The position numbers and the translations under genes are program-made. Under the pieces are notes generated by a model. It was not told the DNA's origin. It searched no databases and saw only the letters and a program-made list of their open reading frames with translations. This document shows positions 9,663 to 19,981 of a stretch of DNA of 64,000 nucleotides, one piece after another (the stretch's first letter is position 1; each line of letters starts with the position of its first letter). Location of the stretch: positions 248,001-312,000 of the forward strand of contig OZ037886.1 in assembly GCA_964035575.1 (NCBI GenBank), read 5' to 3'. This DNA comes from Rhynchopus sp. YZ270_cl-10. Taxonomy: Eukaryota > Euglenozoa > Diplonemea > Diplonemida > Diplonemidae.

Positions 9663-11056
9663 TGTAGGATCCTAGCCTGCTCGTGCAGATGTGTGGGGTG
9701 TTGTGCAGGTGGTGCAGAGCTGCGTGTGGAGTAGATGACAGAACAATGCAGTACAAAAAAAATAAAACAAAAAATCGGTCCCAAGTGCTTTTCATTTCCG
9801 TTCTTCTCGTGTTTCCGTTGAATGTTGAAAGACAGTCTTGTGCAATTTAAAAACGAGAGAAAAAGAACAACACACCATCCTGGACAGTGGCCGTAGTGGT
9901 AGCAGAGAGCAAAACTAAAAACAAACTGCTAACCATTCCGAAATAATGCAAAGCCAGCTGTCCTCTATTATTGCAGATAGTGTGATGTGCGCGTGTTTTG
10001 CGACAAGTCGTGTCTTTAAAGAAAAAAGGGGGGAATGTAAGAATAAAAGAGCAAGTGTGTGGGAAGCAGGGCACCTTGGGGCGGAGCGTTCGTTCAGCAC
10101 AAACATTGTTGCCCACACTTTGCACCTGCCTCCCACGAGAACAAACGGGGAAAAGGCAAAAGGCAGAGTTGGCAAAACAGCCAAACATAAAAAGGCAGGG
10201 AGGGACACAATACAAGAAATCTACCCTCAAGAAAATTAAACCAGCAAAATAAACTCCCGACTCATAAGACGCAGGCTGGGTTATTTGGTTGCGTCTTTTG
10301 TGGCGTTAAGCTGTGGTGTGACCACAGAAACTGAAAAAGGGAGGTTACTATTACCGTGGCATTATTTTCCTGTGTTTTGTTTGGAAAATGGGTCATCTTG
10401 CATTGTGGATCACTTGTTAAATTAATGCTGTTGTTGTGAATAGAGAATTGCTTATTTGTTGTTTCTGTTGCGTTAAGTTTTGTTGTTGTTTAGAATCCAT
10501 CAAATTTGCAACAAAGCTGCAAACTTGAAAAGACCCTTATTTGGTTTATAGTTGGAAACATCACCCAAGAATCCATAAAGACGGCAAAAAAGAAAGAACA
10601 ACAAAAAAGCTAAAGAAAGAAGGCAAAGGCAGCGTGAAAGTCAAAGTAAAAGCCAAAGCCAAAAAGTCAAAGTCAAGCCTTCAAAACCCGGGGGAAAGCC
10701 AGCTTGCAAACTAATGCACGCCTGCTCCAGAGCATGTGCAAATGAGACAAACAAGTTTGAATCTAAACACAAACTCATCAAAAAGAGTGGAGGACGCTTC
10801 CCCCCGGGTGAGATGGAAAAGCATAGGTATTTGTGTTGTTTTGAAAATATATGGTATACGAACGAAAAGGCAAACAATATAGTCATAAGGTGGTGCTTTG
10901 AAGAATGGGTGTGCACGGAACAAACGTCCCATGCAAGCCCTCTCCAAAGCACTGTTGTGTTCTGAGGTTGGTGTTTCTTTGTTTCGTCAACTCCTCTCTC
11001 TTTCATTTGGTCATCGTTGCTGTGTGTCGGTGTGGCACGGCGGCACATCTGCTTCA
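9663..11056. other. Gene-free stretch
   Basis: No gene supported. It contains A/G-rich low-complexity sequence, notably repeated AAAGCC/AAAGTC units at about 10630-10680 on the plus strand. Short open frames here have no domain or composition support. Confidence 0.5.
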
Positions 11057-12814
11057 TCAGAACGGGCCGAAGCCTCCGGTGCCAGCCTCACCTCCCTCAC
11101 CTCCAGCGCCAGTACCAGTCTCCCCTCCGGTGCCAGTCTCGCCACCTTCGCCTCCGGGGGTCACAGGGCCAGCACCAGCACCAGCACAGGTGGTTGCGCA
11201 CGAGGCTGCTGAGGCAGGGGGCGTGAAGTCTGCAGGGCACCACGAGGAGACACACACGCCGGCAGCTCCCTCTCCGGAGACACCTGTCTCCCAAGCACAC
11301 TCTGGCATCGCAGTGCAGGCCGCCGCATCCGCAAACCCACCACACGCAGTCGCACCCTGACGCACGAAGACTGCTACGTTCGTAAGCGGCGCAGTCAGGG
11401 CAGGGAGCTCCTCAACAGCCCCCGCAGACACAAGCTTCCGGAAGGCCACCGTTGGGTGCTCCACACCGCCTGCCCCCTCCGCACCCACGCCCTGCTGGAA
11501 CGTCGGGGCACAGCTCCCCGCCTCCCACCCAGCATCAGGCAGCAGCGACACCAGCCCGCCGTTTGTTGGTGTCGAGCACGGTGGGCAGTGGTATGTCGTC
11601 ACAAACACCTCGCACGGCTTCTCCTCGCAGTTGAACGGGCAGGCCACGCGCAGCACGTTGTCCGCCCCAATCACACCCGCAATGTCCACCGGGAAGAACG
11701 CCTCCATGTTCGCCTGCACAAAGGCAGGCGGGAAGTTCGCAAGCGTTGTCGAGGGCTCCCCGTGCGGGTGCATCCCCTGCACCACCGGCTCGCCTGCTCC
11801 AAAGCTGTCCACAGTGCCTTCTGGGCTCACAACCTCAACCTCAACGGGCTCCCCGCCGTCCACACAGGGCTCCGTCGTCTCCCCCCCTGTTGGCGTGGGT
11901 GGGGTCGGCGGGGTCGGGGGTGTGGGTGGTGTCCCAGCAGGCGAGTCCGTGTTGCCCCCGGTTGGTGTGGGGGGTGTCGGTGGTGTCGGCGGTGTGCCCG
12001 ACGGGGAGTCCGTGTTACCCCCTGTCGGCGTCGGGGGTGTTGGCGGTGTGCCGGAAGGCGAGTCTGTGTTTCCCCCTGTTGGTGTCGGTGGTGTTGGTGG
12101 CGACGGTGGTGTCGGCGGTGTCCCAGCAGGGGAGTCTGTGTTGCCCCCGGTTGGTGTGGGGGGTGTCGGTGGTGTGCCCGACGGGGAGTCCGTGTTGCCC
12201 CCTGTTGGCGTCGGGGGTGTTGGCGGTGTCGGCGGTGTGCCGGAAGGCGAGTTCGTGTTGCCCCCTGGCGGCGACGGAGGCGGGCTGCCGCCAGGTGCCT
12301 GTGTCTTCTTGCAGCCCTCCTTCTCCTTGCTCTTGCTCTTGTTCTTGCTCTTGTCACCGCCCTTGTTGTGTGAGTAGCTCTTGTCCTTGTCCCCCTTCCC
12401 CTTCCCCCTCCTGTGGGTCTTCTCACCTCCCTCCTTCTCCATTGTGACTGAGGTCGACGTCGACGTGGAGGTCGATGTCGAGCCCGACACCTCCTTCTCC
12501 TTCTCCCCCTTCCTGTGCTTCTCCATACGGCCCTCCTTCTCCTTCTGGTTCTCCTTCCCCTTCTCTGTGCGACCGCCGCCGCTGTTGCGCCCGCCCCGCT
12601 CGGTCCCGCCATTGCGGCTGCCGCTCCTGCTCCCACCCCTGTTGCGAGCCCCGCCACGGGTCATCCCTCCGCGCCTCTCCCCACGCGGACGCGTCCTCGT
12701 CGTCACGCCAGCCTCGCCACCACCACCTCCACCCATCTCAGTGTTCCCACCTGCATCCGCACACATCGCCGTCGACAGAAGAAGCAAGGCAGCTCCGCAT
12801 TTGCGCATCATCAT
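11057..12814 (-). CDS. Secreted or surface protein with Gly-Asn-Thr-Asp/Pro-Thr repeats
   Basis: From the first ATG (12814) the frame encodes 585 aa. The start MMMRKCGAALLLLSTAMCADA is a strong signal peptide. It is followed by a Gly/Arg/Ser-rich basic segment, a Lys/Glu segment, and about seven copies of a 16-22-residue unit of the form GGNTDSPSGTPPTPPTPT with varying numbers of TPP. The C-terminal half (about 190 residues) is Cys-rich (for example CPFNCEEKPCEV, YHCPPCSTP, CGGFADAAACTAMPEC) and ends in a Gly/Glu/Thr tail (GGETGTGAGGEGG). This architecture, a secretory signal, an extended Pro/Thr linker probably O-glycosylated, and a disulphide-bonded domain, fits an extracellular matrix, lorica or cell-surface protein. 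No family recognised. The DNA repeats are near-identical, so copy number may vary among strains. Confidence 0.82.
   Translation of the reverse strand: MMMRKCGAALLLLSTAMCADAGGNTEMGGGGGGEAGVTTRTRPRGERRGGMTRGGARNRGGSRSGSRNGGTERGGRNSGGGRTEKGKENQKEKEGRMEKHRKGEKEKEVSGSTSTSTSTSTSVTMEKEGGEKTHRRGKGKGDKDKSYSHNKGGDKSKNKSKSKEKEGCKKTQAPGGSPPPSPPGGNTNSPSGTPPTPPTPPTPTGGNTDSPSGTPPTPPTPTGGNTDSPAGTPPTPPSPPTPPTPTGGNTDSPSGTPPTPPTPTGGNTDSPSGTPPTPPTPPTPTGGNTDSPAGTPPTPPTPPTPPTPTGGETTEPCVDGGEPVEVEVVSPEGTVDSFGAGEPVVQGMHPHGEPSTTLANFPPAFVQANMEAFFPVDIAGVIGADNVLRVACPFNCEEKPCEVFVTTYHCPPCSTPTNGGLVSLLPDAGWEAGSCAPTFQQGVGAEGAGGVEHPTVAFRKLVSAGAVEELPALTAPLTNVAVFVRQGATACGGFADAAACTAMPECAWETGVSGEGAAGVCVSSWCPADFTPPASAASCATTCAGAGAGPVTPGGEGGETGTGGETGTGAGGEGGEAGTGGFGPF
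11890..12290 (-). repeat. Coding minisatellite of Pro/Thr units
   Basis: Tandem units of about 54-66 bp inside the secreted-protein gene, each encoding GGNTDSPxGTPPTPPTPT. Units vary in the number of internal CCNACC triplet pairs, as expected from slippage. Confidence 0.85.
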
Positions 12815-13266
12815 TGTGACTGGCGGTGTGGGGTGTCGTGTGTTTTTTGTGTAGAATAATTCTGGTATGGGGTGGTATGCAGGTGTGCAGAGGTGTGTGT
12901 GATCTGATGATATGAGCACTGTGTATGCACTGCTTTACGGATATTGAGGATCCTGTTGCTCTAAATTCGGGTAAATTCCAAGAAAATTTCGAAGACATCT
13001 CCGAAGGGATTGAAAGGGGGGGAGATACTGCTTTATTTTGAGAAATCATGATGCATGATGTGACACAACACTACCTCCCCCCACCCCACCAAAGGCACAT
13101 TACATGACGGTGTAAGCCAACACTAAAACCACAAGTCAAGTCATCTACTCTACTGTCATATTTTCCCAAGAAAAGACATCGGAGGCGCTTGACTTTGGTA
13201 AAAAAAGAACACATCAAGATACACAGAATACACCCCCATCAACGACCTTACCCTCCCCGAAGAAGA

Positions 13267-13926
13267 TCACTTCTTTTTTCCCTTTCCTTTGCCCTTCTTT
13301 TGTTGCTCTTCCTTCTCCTTCTGCTTCTTCTTCCGTTTTTCTGCAAGCGACTTAATCAGTTCTTCCTCCCCCGCAGTATTGGCATTGCTGTGAATACTTT
13401 CAAGCTCTGCTGGGTCCACTGCGGGGGTCACAAAGTCCTCCTCCAGCCACCCCCAAATATCATACTTTTTTTTGAATTTTTGATCCCAATCCTCCATTAT
13501 CGTGGTTTCCTCTGCAGTGAGATCCCCCCAGGGGCGGTTTGCCTCTTCGTCCCCTACCTTCATTTTCCCAAGATGCCTGGTCACATCTTTCCCAGCAAAC
13601 ACATGATAGCCTGCCTTCGGTCCATAATGGGTTGGGTCTACGTGAAAGATCACACCTTTGCATGCCATCAGCACCTCTGTTTTGTATCCCCGATAGCTCG
13701 CAAGCTCTTCCATCGTAAAGCGCTTTTTCTTCGGCGGGGGTGCAGCGGGGGCGATGGGGGTAGGTAGGTATTCACTCCCGTCCTCTGGTTCTGACTCTTC
13801 TGGGTCCTCCTTTGAAAGCGCAATGATCCCTGCAACAAAAAGCGCGACAATCAAAACAAGGTTTTCAACCTCAAGCAACGAAGAAATCTCGAAGCTACCG
13901 ATACTCTCTAATATCCCATCCAACAT
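13267..13926 (-). CDS. Membrane-associated progesterone receptor component (MAPR), cytochrome b5-like
   Basis: A 219-aa protein of the MAPR group (PGRMC1/Dap1), single-pass membrane proteins that bind heme through tyrosine and support sterol-metabolising P450 enzymes. A transmembrane helix lies at about residues 21-37 (NLVLIVALFVAGIIALS), followed by an acidic/Pro linker. The cytochrome b5-like domain spans about 68-165: FTMEELASYRG, then VIFHVDPTHYGPKAGYHVFAGKD, then WDQKFKKKYDIWGWL. Tyr107, in the position of the PGRMC1 axial ligand within YGPxGxYxVFAGRD, is kept, as is Tyr101. The lack of the two histidines of true cytochrome b5 is normal for MAPR. The C-terminus is a Lys-rich tail (EKRKKKQKEKEEQQKKGKG). 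Single exon; length is close to PGRMC1 (about 195 aa) plus the tail. Confidence 0.92.
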   Translation of the reverse strand: MLDGILESIGSFEISSLLEVENLVLIVALFVAGIIALSKEDPEESEPEDGSEYLPTPIAPAAPPPKKKRFTMEELASYRGYKTEVLMACKGVIFHVDPTHYGPKAGYHVFAGKDVTRHLGKMKVGDEEANRPWGDLTAEETTIMEDWDQKFKKKYDIWGWLEEDFVTPAVDPAELESIHSNANTAGEEELIKSLAEKRKKKQKEKEEQQKKGKGKGKKK

Positions 13927-14448
13927 GATTATTTTTTGTGTAGTTTTTTTGGGGTTCTGGTAAAAACCTGGAGAGGGTGAAGGAGAGGGAGGGGTTAAAT
14001 GAGAAGATGGTCTGTAATGATAAAATCGATGGGTTTGATTTGATCATTATTTTCTTCGTTGCATTTTTTTTTTTTTTTTACTCAAACTGTTTTATTATAC
14101 AAATGCCAAAAAAGGGGGCAATGTATTTTTGTATAGAGACAACCGCCCTTTTTTTGTAGAAAAAAGAGAAAAGGCAAGTTATGTACAAATATGAACGTCA
14201 CCCGAGAACAAATATATGGGGGGGGGGGGAGGGCTAGGGTCGCCTCAGACAGCACACCTTTTTTTAAAAATCTGGAGTGCACTGTCGTCAGCAAAACCAT
14301 AAGAATAGAGACATCATTGCAAAATAGAGGCATCTTAAAAAAAAAAAAAGAAAGGAGAATATTGAGAGAGAAAAGAGAGGGCTGCAGTAGTACTAAATTA
14401 TGCAGAACAATCCCTGCACGGTGACCTTGTTATCTTAGTAACAAACAA

Positions 14449-14488
14449 AGTGAAGTTGATAGTGCAAACGCCTCTGGGTCACAGGCAA
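14449..14488 (+). repeat. Family F short repeat
   Basis: GTGAAGTTGATAGTGCAAACG followed by CCTCTGGGTCACAGG, where GCCT/AGGC can pair. A longer relative with the same start is at 21337. Confidence 0.7.
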
Positions 14489-14965
14489 CAAAGTAACAAG
14501 CTTTTTTTCCCCTTGTTACTTTTATACCTTTGTTACGAAACATGAAACCATTCACAGGCATTCATTTGCACGCAAATTCATACGGAACAAGCTTTTTCCT
14601 TACATTTTCTGCTACGTCAGAAAAATTTGCTTGATACCCTTGAGGTCAACTGTGCGAAGACTTTGATGCAAAAAGGGAGGGGGGAGGAGGGGTGCCGAGA
14701 AGAAAAAGTCTCAAACAAAAAAAAATAGGAGATTACAAAAAAACACAACTGAGCACACCCGGGCGGCAATGCGGAACCCTAATGTGGAGAAGTTACTATA
14801 AACGCCAAAAAAAAATCATCAGAAAAAAAAAAATACTCAGGCTAGTGAACCACGTTGCATCCGATTAAATCGAACATTATCGAGCTTCCTAAGAATGTAC
14901 TGTCTTCTCTTCGCTTCCCCCCCTGCCCCCCCCTCTTCCCCCGTCTCTTAATTATTTTTTTTTTT

Positions 14966-15037
14966 GTAGTTTCGACAATCACCCTGTCCGAGGACGGGTT
15001 CTGTACACAAAGTAGCCCGAAGGCTAATGAATTTCAT
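14966..15037 (+). repeat. Family E short repeat
   Basis: T-run, then GTAGTTTCGACAATCACC and CTGTCCGAGGACGGG (a hairpin), then GGCTAATGAATTTCA. It is almost identical to 63832-63906. Read on the minus strand it ends in an A-run. Confidence 0.85.
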
Positions 15038-15050
15038 CTTTTTTTTTTTT

Positions 15051-15114
15051 GATAAATTGTTGGAGTAGTGTAGTTGCCTCGGTTGTGTTGCCACAGTTTG
15101 TGCACTCTCCACTG
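15051..15114 (+). repeat. Family A short repeat
   Basis: A ~62-bp unit: T-run, GATAAATTGTTGGAG, TAGTGTAGTTGCCTCGG, TTGTGTTGCCACAG, ending CTCCACTGT and another T-run. GGAG and CTCC near the two ends can pair. Seven copies occur in the window, all in this orientation. Confidence 0.9.
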
Positions 15115-15132
15115 TTTTTTTTTCCCCTTTTT

Positions 15133-15184
15133 TTGAAAACTTGGTGGTATTAGTGCAGACACCCGAGGATGAACTCCACTATAC
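15133..15184 (+). repeat. Family D short repeat
   Basis: TTGAAAACTTGG, then TATTAGTGCAGACACCC, then GAACTCCACT. It shares the TTAGTG(T/C)AG and CTCCACT parts with family A, so the two are probably related. Confidence 0.85.
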
Positions 15185-15309
15185 TTTTTCCTTTTTTTTT
15201 TATACATTTTTTGGAATTAGGCAAAATATGACATTATGGTGCGCGCCCTCACAGGCATGATAGGTATTGCCTCTGAGAGAGAAAATAAGAAAGATTTTAT
15301 GGGCTGTTT

Positions 15310-15342
15310 TGTGAACCTAAGACTCTCGCGCTTAGTCACCTG
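15310..15342 (+). repeat. Family C short repeat
   Basis: GAACCTAAGACTCTCGCG followed by CTTAGTCACCTGA. CTAAG and CTTAG pair around a CTCTCG loop. Confidence 0.7.
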
Positions 15343-15688
15343 AAATAAGGGCATGAGAATATCAGCGTCTGATCTGATGATGATCCATCAAATACAAGCG
15401 TCTCTCCCCACACACCCCACAAAAAAAGAGTAGTTGAAAACGTGCTAAAACGCAAAGCTTGGTCGTCCGGCGGAGGAAATTTTTTACTAAAATAACCAAA
15501 ATTGTAAGACAATTCTAAAGCCTGCTTCATCACCTAAACAAAAACCTCTCCATTTTCATTGAAACAAAATCACCATTTTTTAAAACCCGCCTAAATACAT
15601 AAAATGTAGGCTCCCCTCTTTTTCCAAGAGGGCCACATCATTTTTTCAATTGCCTGAAGGCGTGATGGAGGATTGAATAAGAAAAAAG

Positions 15689-15713
15689 AGAAGTTGAAAG
15701 TGCAAACGCCTCA
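15689..15713 (+). repeat. Family F short repeat, truncated
   Basis: GAAGTTGAAAGTGCAAACG then CCTC, where the match to longer family F copies ends. Confidence 0.7.
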
Positions 15714-15821
15714 AAAAGAAAAGTTATTGGTACCCCAGAAATCCAAAATACCAAGTACGCAACAACTACGCACTAAGTACGCAAGAAGTACGCTATATGG
15801 GGTCGTCAGGAGCACCAGTTA

Positions 15822-15890
15822 TAAGATGAACCTAAGCGTCTTCGAGCTTCACCTTGGAAAGAAAATAAGATGGACCTAAGCCATCTTTAC
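15822..15890 (+). repeat. Two family C repeats in tandem
   Basis: TAAGATGAACCTAAGCG...CACCTTGG at 15822-15856, then TAAGATGGACCTAAGCC at 15866-15890. Both are degenerate. Confidence 0.6.
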
Positions 15891-16318
15891 ACAAAGAAAG
15901 AGAAAAATCGGGGAGAAAATATTAGAAAGAAATCCTTAGATAGGAACACAAAGGACACAACACAATATCTAGAAATTCTCGCTCCGGGCCCCTTTGGTTT
16001 GAAGACCGAATAATGTAAACACAAAAGCCGAACACGACGCTTTTTTTGATAACCATTTACTTCTCTTTTTTTACCGCAGGAAAGATGGGATTCGTTGGTG
16101 CAGCCAACAGGAGGCAGGGGGGGATATGTATGGCGCAAAATGATAAAATAAAAGGGGGGGTTTTGTTTGCGTTATCAAGTAGTTTGGCACGTTGACTTCG
16201 ATTATTACTTTTTTCTCCTGACGATCTTTTATGCTTTTAAAAAAACAGTAGAAAAAAAACATAGCCTCAGCCTGGGAAGGAAAATAGTACTAAATCACAT
16301 AAGTTTTTCAAAAAAAAA

Positions 16319-16372
16319 GAGAAGTTGAAAGTGCAAACGCCTCACCGTTCATCGGCGGACGCAGCGCGACGC
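16319..16372 (+). repeat. Family F short repeat, long form
   Basis: GAAGTTGAAAGTGCAAACG, CCTCACCGTTCATCGG, CGGACGCAGCGCGACGC. GGCGGACGC can pair with the GCAAACGCC part. Confidence 0.8.
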
Positions 16373-17221
16373 AAAAAAAACCCCCCCGTCGCTGTGTTGG
16401 GAGAGTAAAGTTGTACAGACATTTCTGCGTCCCAGCTGGAAAAACTACCTCCCGTCAAATGGATTTAATAACTTCCTTCCAGAAAAATACTTCGCCTCAA
16501 AAGAAAAAAAAAAACAAATTTCGGCCAAAACAATCGGAGTGAAATACAAAAGGGGGGAGAAAAATCTTCAAAGATGGATACGCATACATCTCTGTACATA
16601 AAAACTTTGGAACACAAAAACATAGAACACATCATCTTTTTGTTTCAACTAAAAAGGTGGGGTTGGAAATACCGTAAGTATTATTATTTCTTTTGCCTTT
16701 CACCACCCAGAACTTATTTTTGCAAACCCCAGTTGGTGGTGGCATTGCACGTTGCTGCAATCAGTCAACCTCGAGACGGGTGGTAAGGTACAAAAAATTC
16801 AAGCGGTTTTCTCAACACCCTTCCCATTTAATCTGAATAGAGTACATGGCCTAATACACAAAACACACTGAGGCAAGACCCCTTAGGGAACCACCCACAT
16901 AAGCTGGTCAAAAACACAGCAAAAAATATACAAACTAACTGTACCTTCTTAGGGCTCTATGTTTGCATTTAGCAGAGGGATTGCCAATTCGCTCGGCATT
17001 TCACACAGAAAAAAAAAAACCTCCTACACAACTGTCAAAAGAGGGAAAAAGAGAGACTAAATTTGCTAATATCCACTAAAAAGCCTCTTGTTTTAGGTCC
17101 TTTTTTTGAAAGGATTGCTCCAAAAATCATAGACAATCTGCCCCGCGATTTCTACTTCACCAGCGATTCACCTCTCGCTTTGTCCTGTTAAGAAGGGGGA
17201 TGAAAATAACAAAAAAAAATC

Positions 17222-18763
17222 TTAAAAACATACCTTTGGAACCATATCTGCGGCATCGCATTTTTGGATACGGTCAATGAGGTCCGAGGTGCTCATGCCT
17301 CCTGTACGCGGGGCAGCCTTGAGGATGCCCATTTGCTTGGGGACACAGTAGTAGATGTCGTTTGGGTTGTTGTAGTACTCTTCCCCGCAGACCACAAGGT
17401 GGATGTTGTTCGTTTCTATGAATTCCTTCGAGAGCCCATTGCAGGGTGCATTGGGGATAACCTTTGTCACGTACCGGCATGCTTGCACCTCTGTACAACG
17501 CTCTTCATGGGTCATCACCGGCTTACGCTTGTAGGGCGTTGCGTCATCATCGTTGACTACTCCCACAAAGAGAGCGTTGCCGAATTTTGCTGATGCTTCA
17601 AACATTTTCATATGTCCGACATGGCAGAGGTCGTACACACCGTCAACATACACATTCCTTTGCACAGTGAACAATGGAATCTGTGAATGCACTGAAAGGT
17701 CGTAAAAGATTGAAAAGAAATACGCTGCGCACAACAGCGTTTCCACGAAGGGGTCCATCACGGAGATCATGCAGAAGATGATGATCCAGGGGTGCAGCGC
17801 ACGCTTCGCCATCTTCGAGACAACCACATCAGATGTCAACACCGAGAGGAACAACCCATCCACAATCACCGCAGGCAGCGTTAACTCATCTTCCCCTGAG
17901 ATGGACCCCATTTTGTAGATTATCCCGGGAACCATTCTGTACGCAAGACAAATGATCAGACGGGTTTGCGTTTGCGAGACGTACGACGGTGTGTCGCGGT
18001 GAGACCGGAGGCACGCAAAGAAAACTGCAACAAGACACATGACATAAAAGGTTTGAAACCCTGCACGCCATGAGTCCAACGGTGCGACCTCCTCTGTCCC
18101 GGTAAAATGCTCCACAAAGCGGACCCATTTCCACCAGGTCTGGTTTAGCACTTCATCCACCTCAAGCAACCCACGGATCGCACAAAGCACCGGAAACAAT
18201 GGTACCAACGCTGCAGGACCTGGAATGAAGATGCGCACAAACGACCGGGTCGATCCATAGCTCTCACAGACATGAACGAACAAAAAGAAGAGCTGCGCGC
18301 CCTGCACGCAATACCAAATGCACAGATTGTCCTTAATCCCCAACACCCCTCTGCAGAGCATCAACGTTAATAAGATCGGCGCAACACAGTTCACACAGGT
18401 AACTATAAGCGATCCAATGTTCGTCGTATTTCTGATACGCGCCGCATGAATCCCATCAATCGCATCCATAATATAATAACCAATGGAAAGAAGCGCGCAA
18501 ATTACGGTAGTAAAAAGAGGGTAACTGCTCGAGTATTTGTCAGAAAGGTAGGACCCATGCATCAGACAGACAAGCCCCGCCATCGTAACAACGTTAGGCG
18601 CAACAGTGTCCGGAACCTGGTTTCCCAAAGACCGCAGTGGGCCCATCAGAATGCCATCAAGAAGGAAGCGTGGTGCAGCGGTCTCCCCCGGGTGTGACAA
18701 GAGGTTGTCCTTTTCTGAGTCGGACCAGAAGAACCAATGCTTACCGGGATGGTCTGCAGTCAT
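17222..18763 (-). CDS. CDP-alcohol phosphotransferase-like / cytidylyltransferase fusion
   Basis: A 513-aa single-exon protein with two domains of the Kennedy pathway. Residues about 30-360 form a multi-pass membrane domain of the CDP-alcohol phosphotransferase (choline/ethanolamine phosphotransferase) type: GPLRSLGNQVPDTVAPNVVT near the N-terminus resembles those enzymes. Residues 369-500 form a CTP:phosphocholine/phosphoethanolamine cytidylyltransferase domain with VYVDGVYDLCHVGH (HxGH at 381-384), ERCTEVQACRYV, and RTGGMSTSDLI (486-496), all well kept. In the membrane domain the family motif DxxDGxxAR(x8)GxxxDxxxD starts correctly (Asp100, Asp103, Gly104, Ala107, Gly117), but Ala108 stands for Arg, Val121 for the third Asp and Asn125 for the fourth. 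Those aspartates bind metal or act as base, so this half may no longer transfer phosphoalcohol and may instead anchor the cytidylyltransferase. Substrate (choline or ethanolamine) cannot be told. Confidence 0.9.
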   Translation of the reverse strand: MTADHPGKHWFFWSDSEKDNLLSHPGETAAPRFLLDGILMGPLRSLGNQVPDTVAPNVVTMAGLVCLMHGSYLSDKYSSSYPLFTTVICALLSIGYYIMDAIDGIHAARIRNTTNIGSLIVTCVNCVAPILLTLMLCRGVLGIKDNLCIWYCVQGAQLFFLFVHVCESYGSTRSFVRIFIPGPAALVPLFPVLCAIRGLLEVDEVLNQTWWKWVRFVEHFTGTEEVAPLDSWRAGFQTFYVMCLVAVFFACLRSHRDTPSYVSQTQTRLIICLAYRMVPGIIYKMGSISGEDELTLPAVIVDGLFLSVLTSDVVVSKMAKRALHPWIIIFCMISVMDPFVETLLCAAYFFSIFYDLSVHSQIPLFTVQRNVYVDGVYDLCHVGHMKMFEASAKFGNALFVGVVNDDDATPYKRKPVMTHEERCTEVQACRYVTKVIPNAPCNGLSKEFIETNNIHLVVCGEEYYNNPNDIYYCVPKQMGILKAAPRTGGMSTSDLIDRIQKCDAADMVPKVCF

Positions 18764-19981
18764 GGTTCTATTGTATTAGCTTTTTTCTCTCTTTTAACCT
18801 ACCTACTGAGAGCGGGTGTGTGTGTGGGAGGTGAGGATGTAGGAGGAAAATAGGGAGGGTTTTTTTCATTTCGATTGATTTCGGATTTATACCCAGTAGC
18901 TAGAGGGAAAGGAGGAAAGGGAAAAAAAGAGGGGGAGGAGGAGGGAGCGTGCCCCACGCTTGGTAGAGAAGTGCGTATACAAATAACAGTTAATAAAATT
19001 GATACAAAAAAAAACGGCCATGGTGCCTATTTCACCCGGTGGGCCGTGGTGGACCGTCAACATCCTTTGTACCTCTCTTGCGAAGACAAAGCTGAACAAT
19101 AATTTTTTTTTTTTTTGAAAACTGACATTCCGGATCTGATCGTGAGATAAATTTAATGAAAAAATGGGGGGTATGTAACTTTGTGTATTAGTGTGTAAAA
19201 TTTGACCGGCCCTTTGGGTGAAAAAAAAAAGAGTGAGGGGAGTTGGGTCCAGTCATAGGGGGTATAGCATATTTTTTGGAAAATTCTTCAAAAAAGCAAG
19301 GATTTTTGCTGGGCACAATGAAATTTTCAGAAAAATCCCGATTTTCGGCCAAATTTGGAGCAAATTATGACCCACCCACCCCGATTTTGGGTCAAAAACC
19401 GACTTCATTTTTGCACAGGAGTGCTTACGATTTCGTAAACCAGGGGTCCTCTGGATGCATGCATTGATAAACACAACACTGGAAATTGCAAGGAACGGGT
19501 CTGCATGCGTGTTCTCTAGCCACTACAGTCACAGGGTATTGCGGCTGAATTTTGACTTGCGAAATTTTTTCGCGAACATCTATTTCTGAGGTTTTCTTTG
19601 GATTCTTTGGGCCATTTTATGACCTACCACGCCCGATTTTGGGCGATAAAACAAAATTTTGTCAGGTCAAACTCCGTACTTGTGAAAAGAATTGCTAAGG
19701 AAATGTGTAATATGCGTGTTTTTGTACACGAAATGTGGGCCCCTGTAGTAATGCATAAGGTGCATAATGCATATGGTTTACACCCAGATCGTCAAAACAC
19801 CCGATTTTTGCGTTTTTTTGCACTTTTTGGTGCCCAAAAACCCAACTCAGGGGTCGAAATTTTCCCGAAAAAAAAAATTTTTTTTTTGAGATTTTTTGCA
19901 GGGCGTTCGCTATCGCCATCGTTTTTCCTGAATCGTGGCGAAATGCCAAAAAACCCGAAAATTTTGCATTTTTACTAGTGC

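Larger units (their letters stand above)
13927..17221. other. 3.3-kb gene-free stretch with clustered short repeats
   Basis: I find no gene. It carries one copy each of families F, E, A and D in close order (14449-15184), then C and F copies, and many A- or T-runs. Open frames here are short and repeat-derived. Confidence 0.65.

Noticed and set aside
10641-11057. A 138-codon minus-strand frame downstream of the secreted-protein gene
   Set aside because: Mixed composition, no domain, and rich in low-complexity purine/pyrimidine sequence; not supportable.
11456-12859. Gly/Val- and Cys/Pro-rich plus-strand frames
   Set aside because: Antisense to the Pro/Thr repeat gene; no starts in context.
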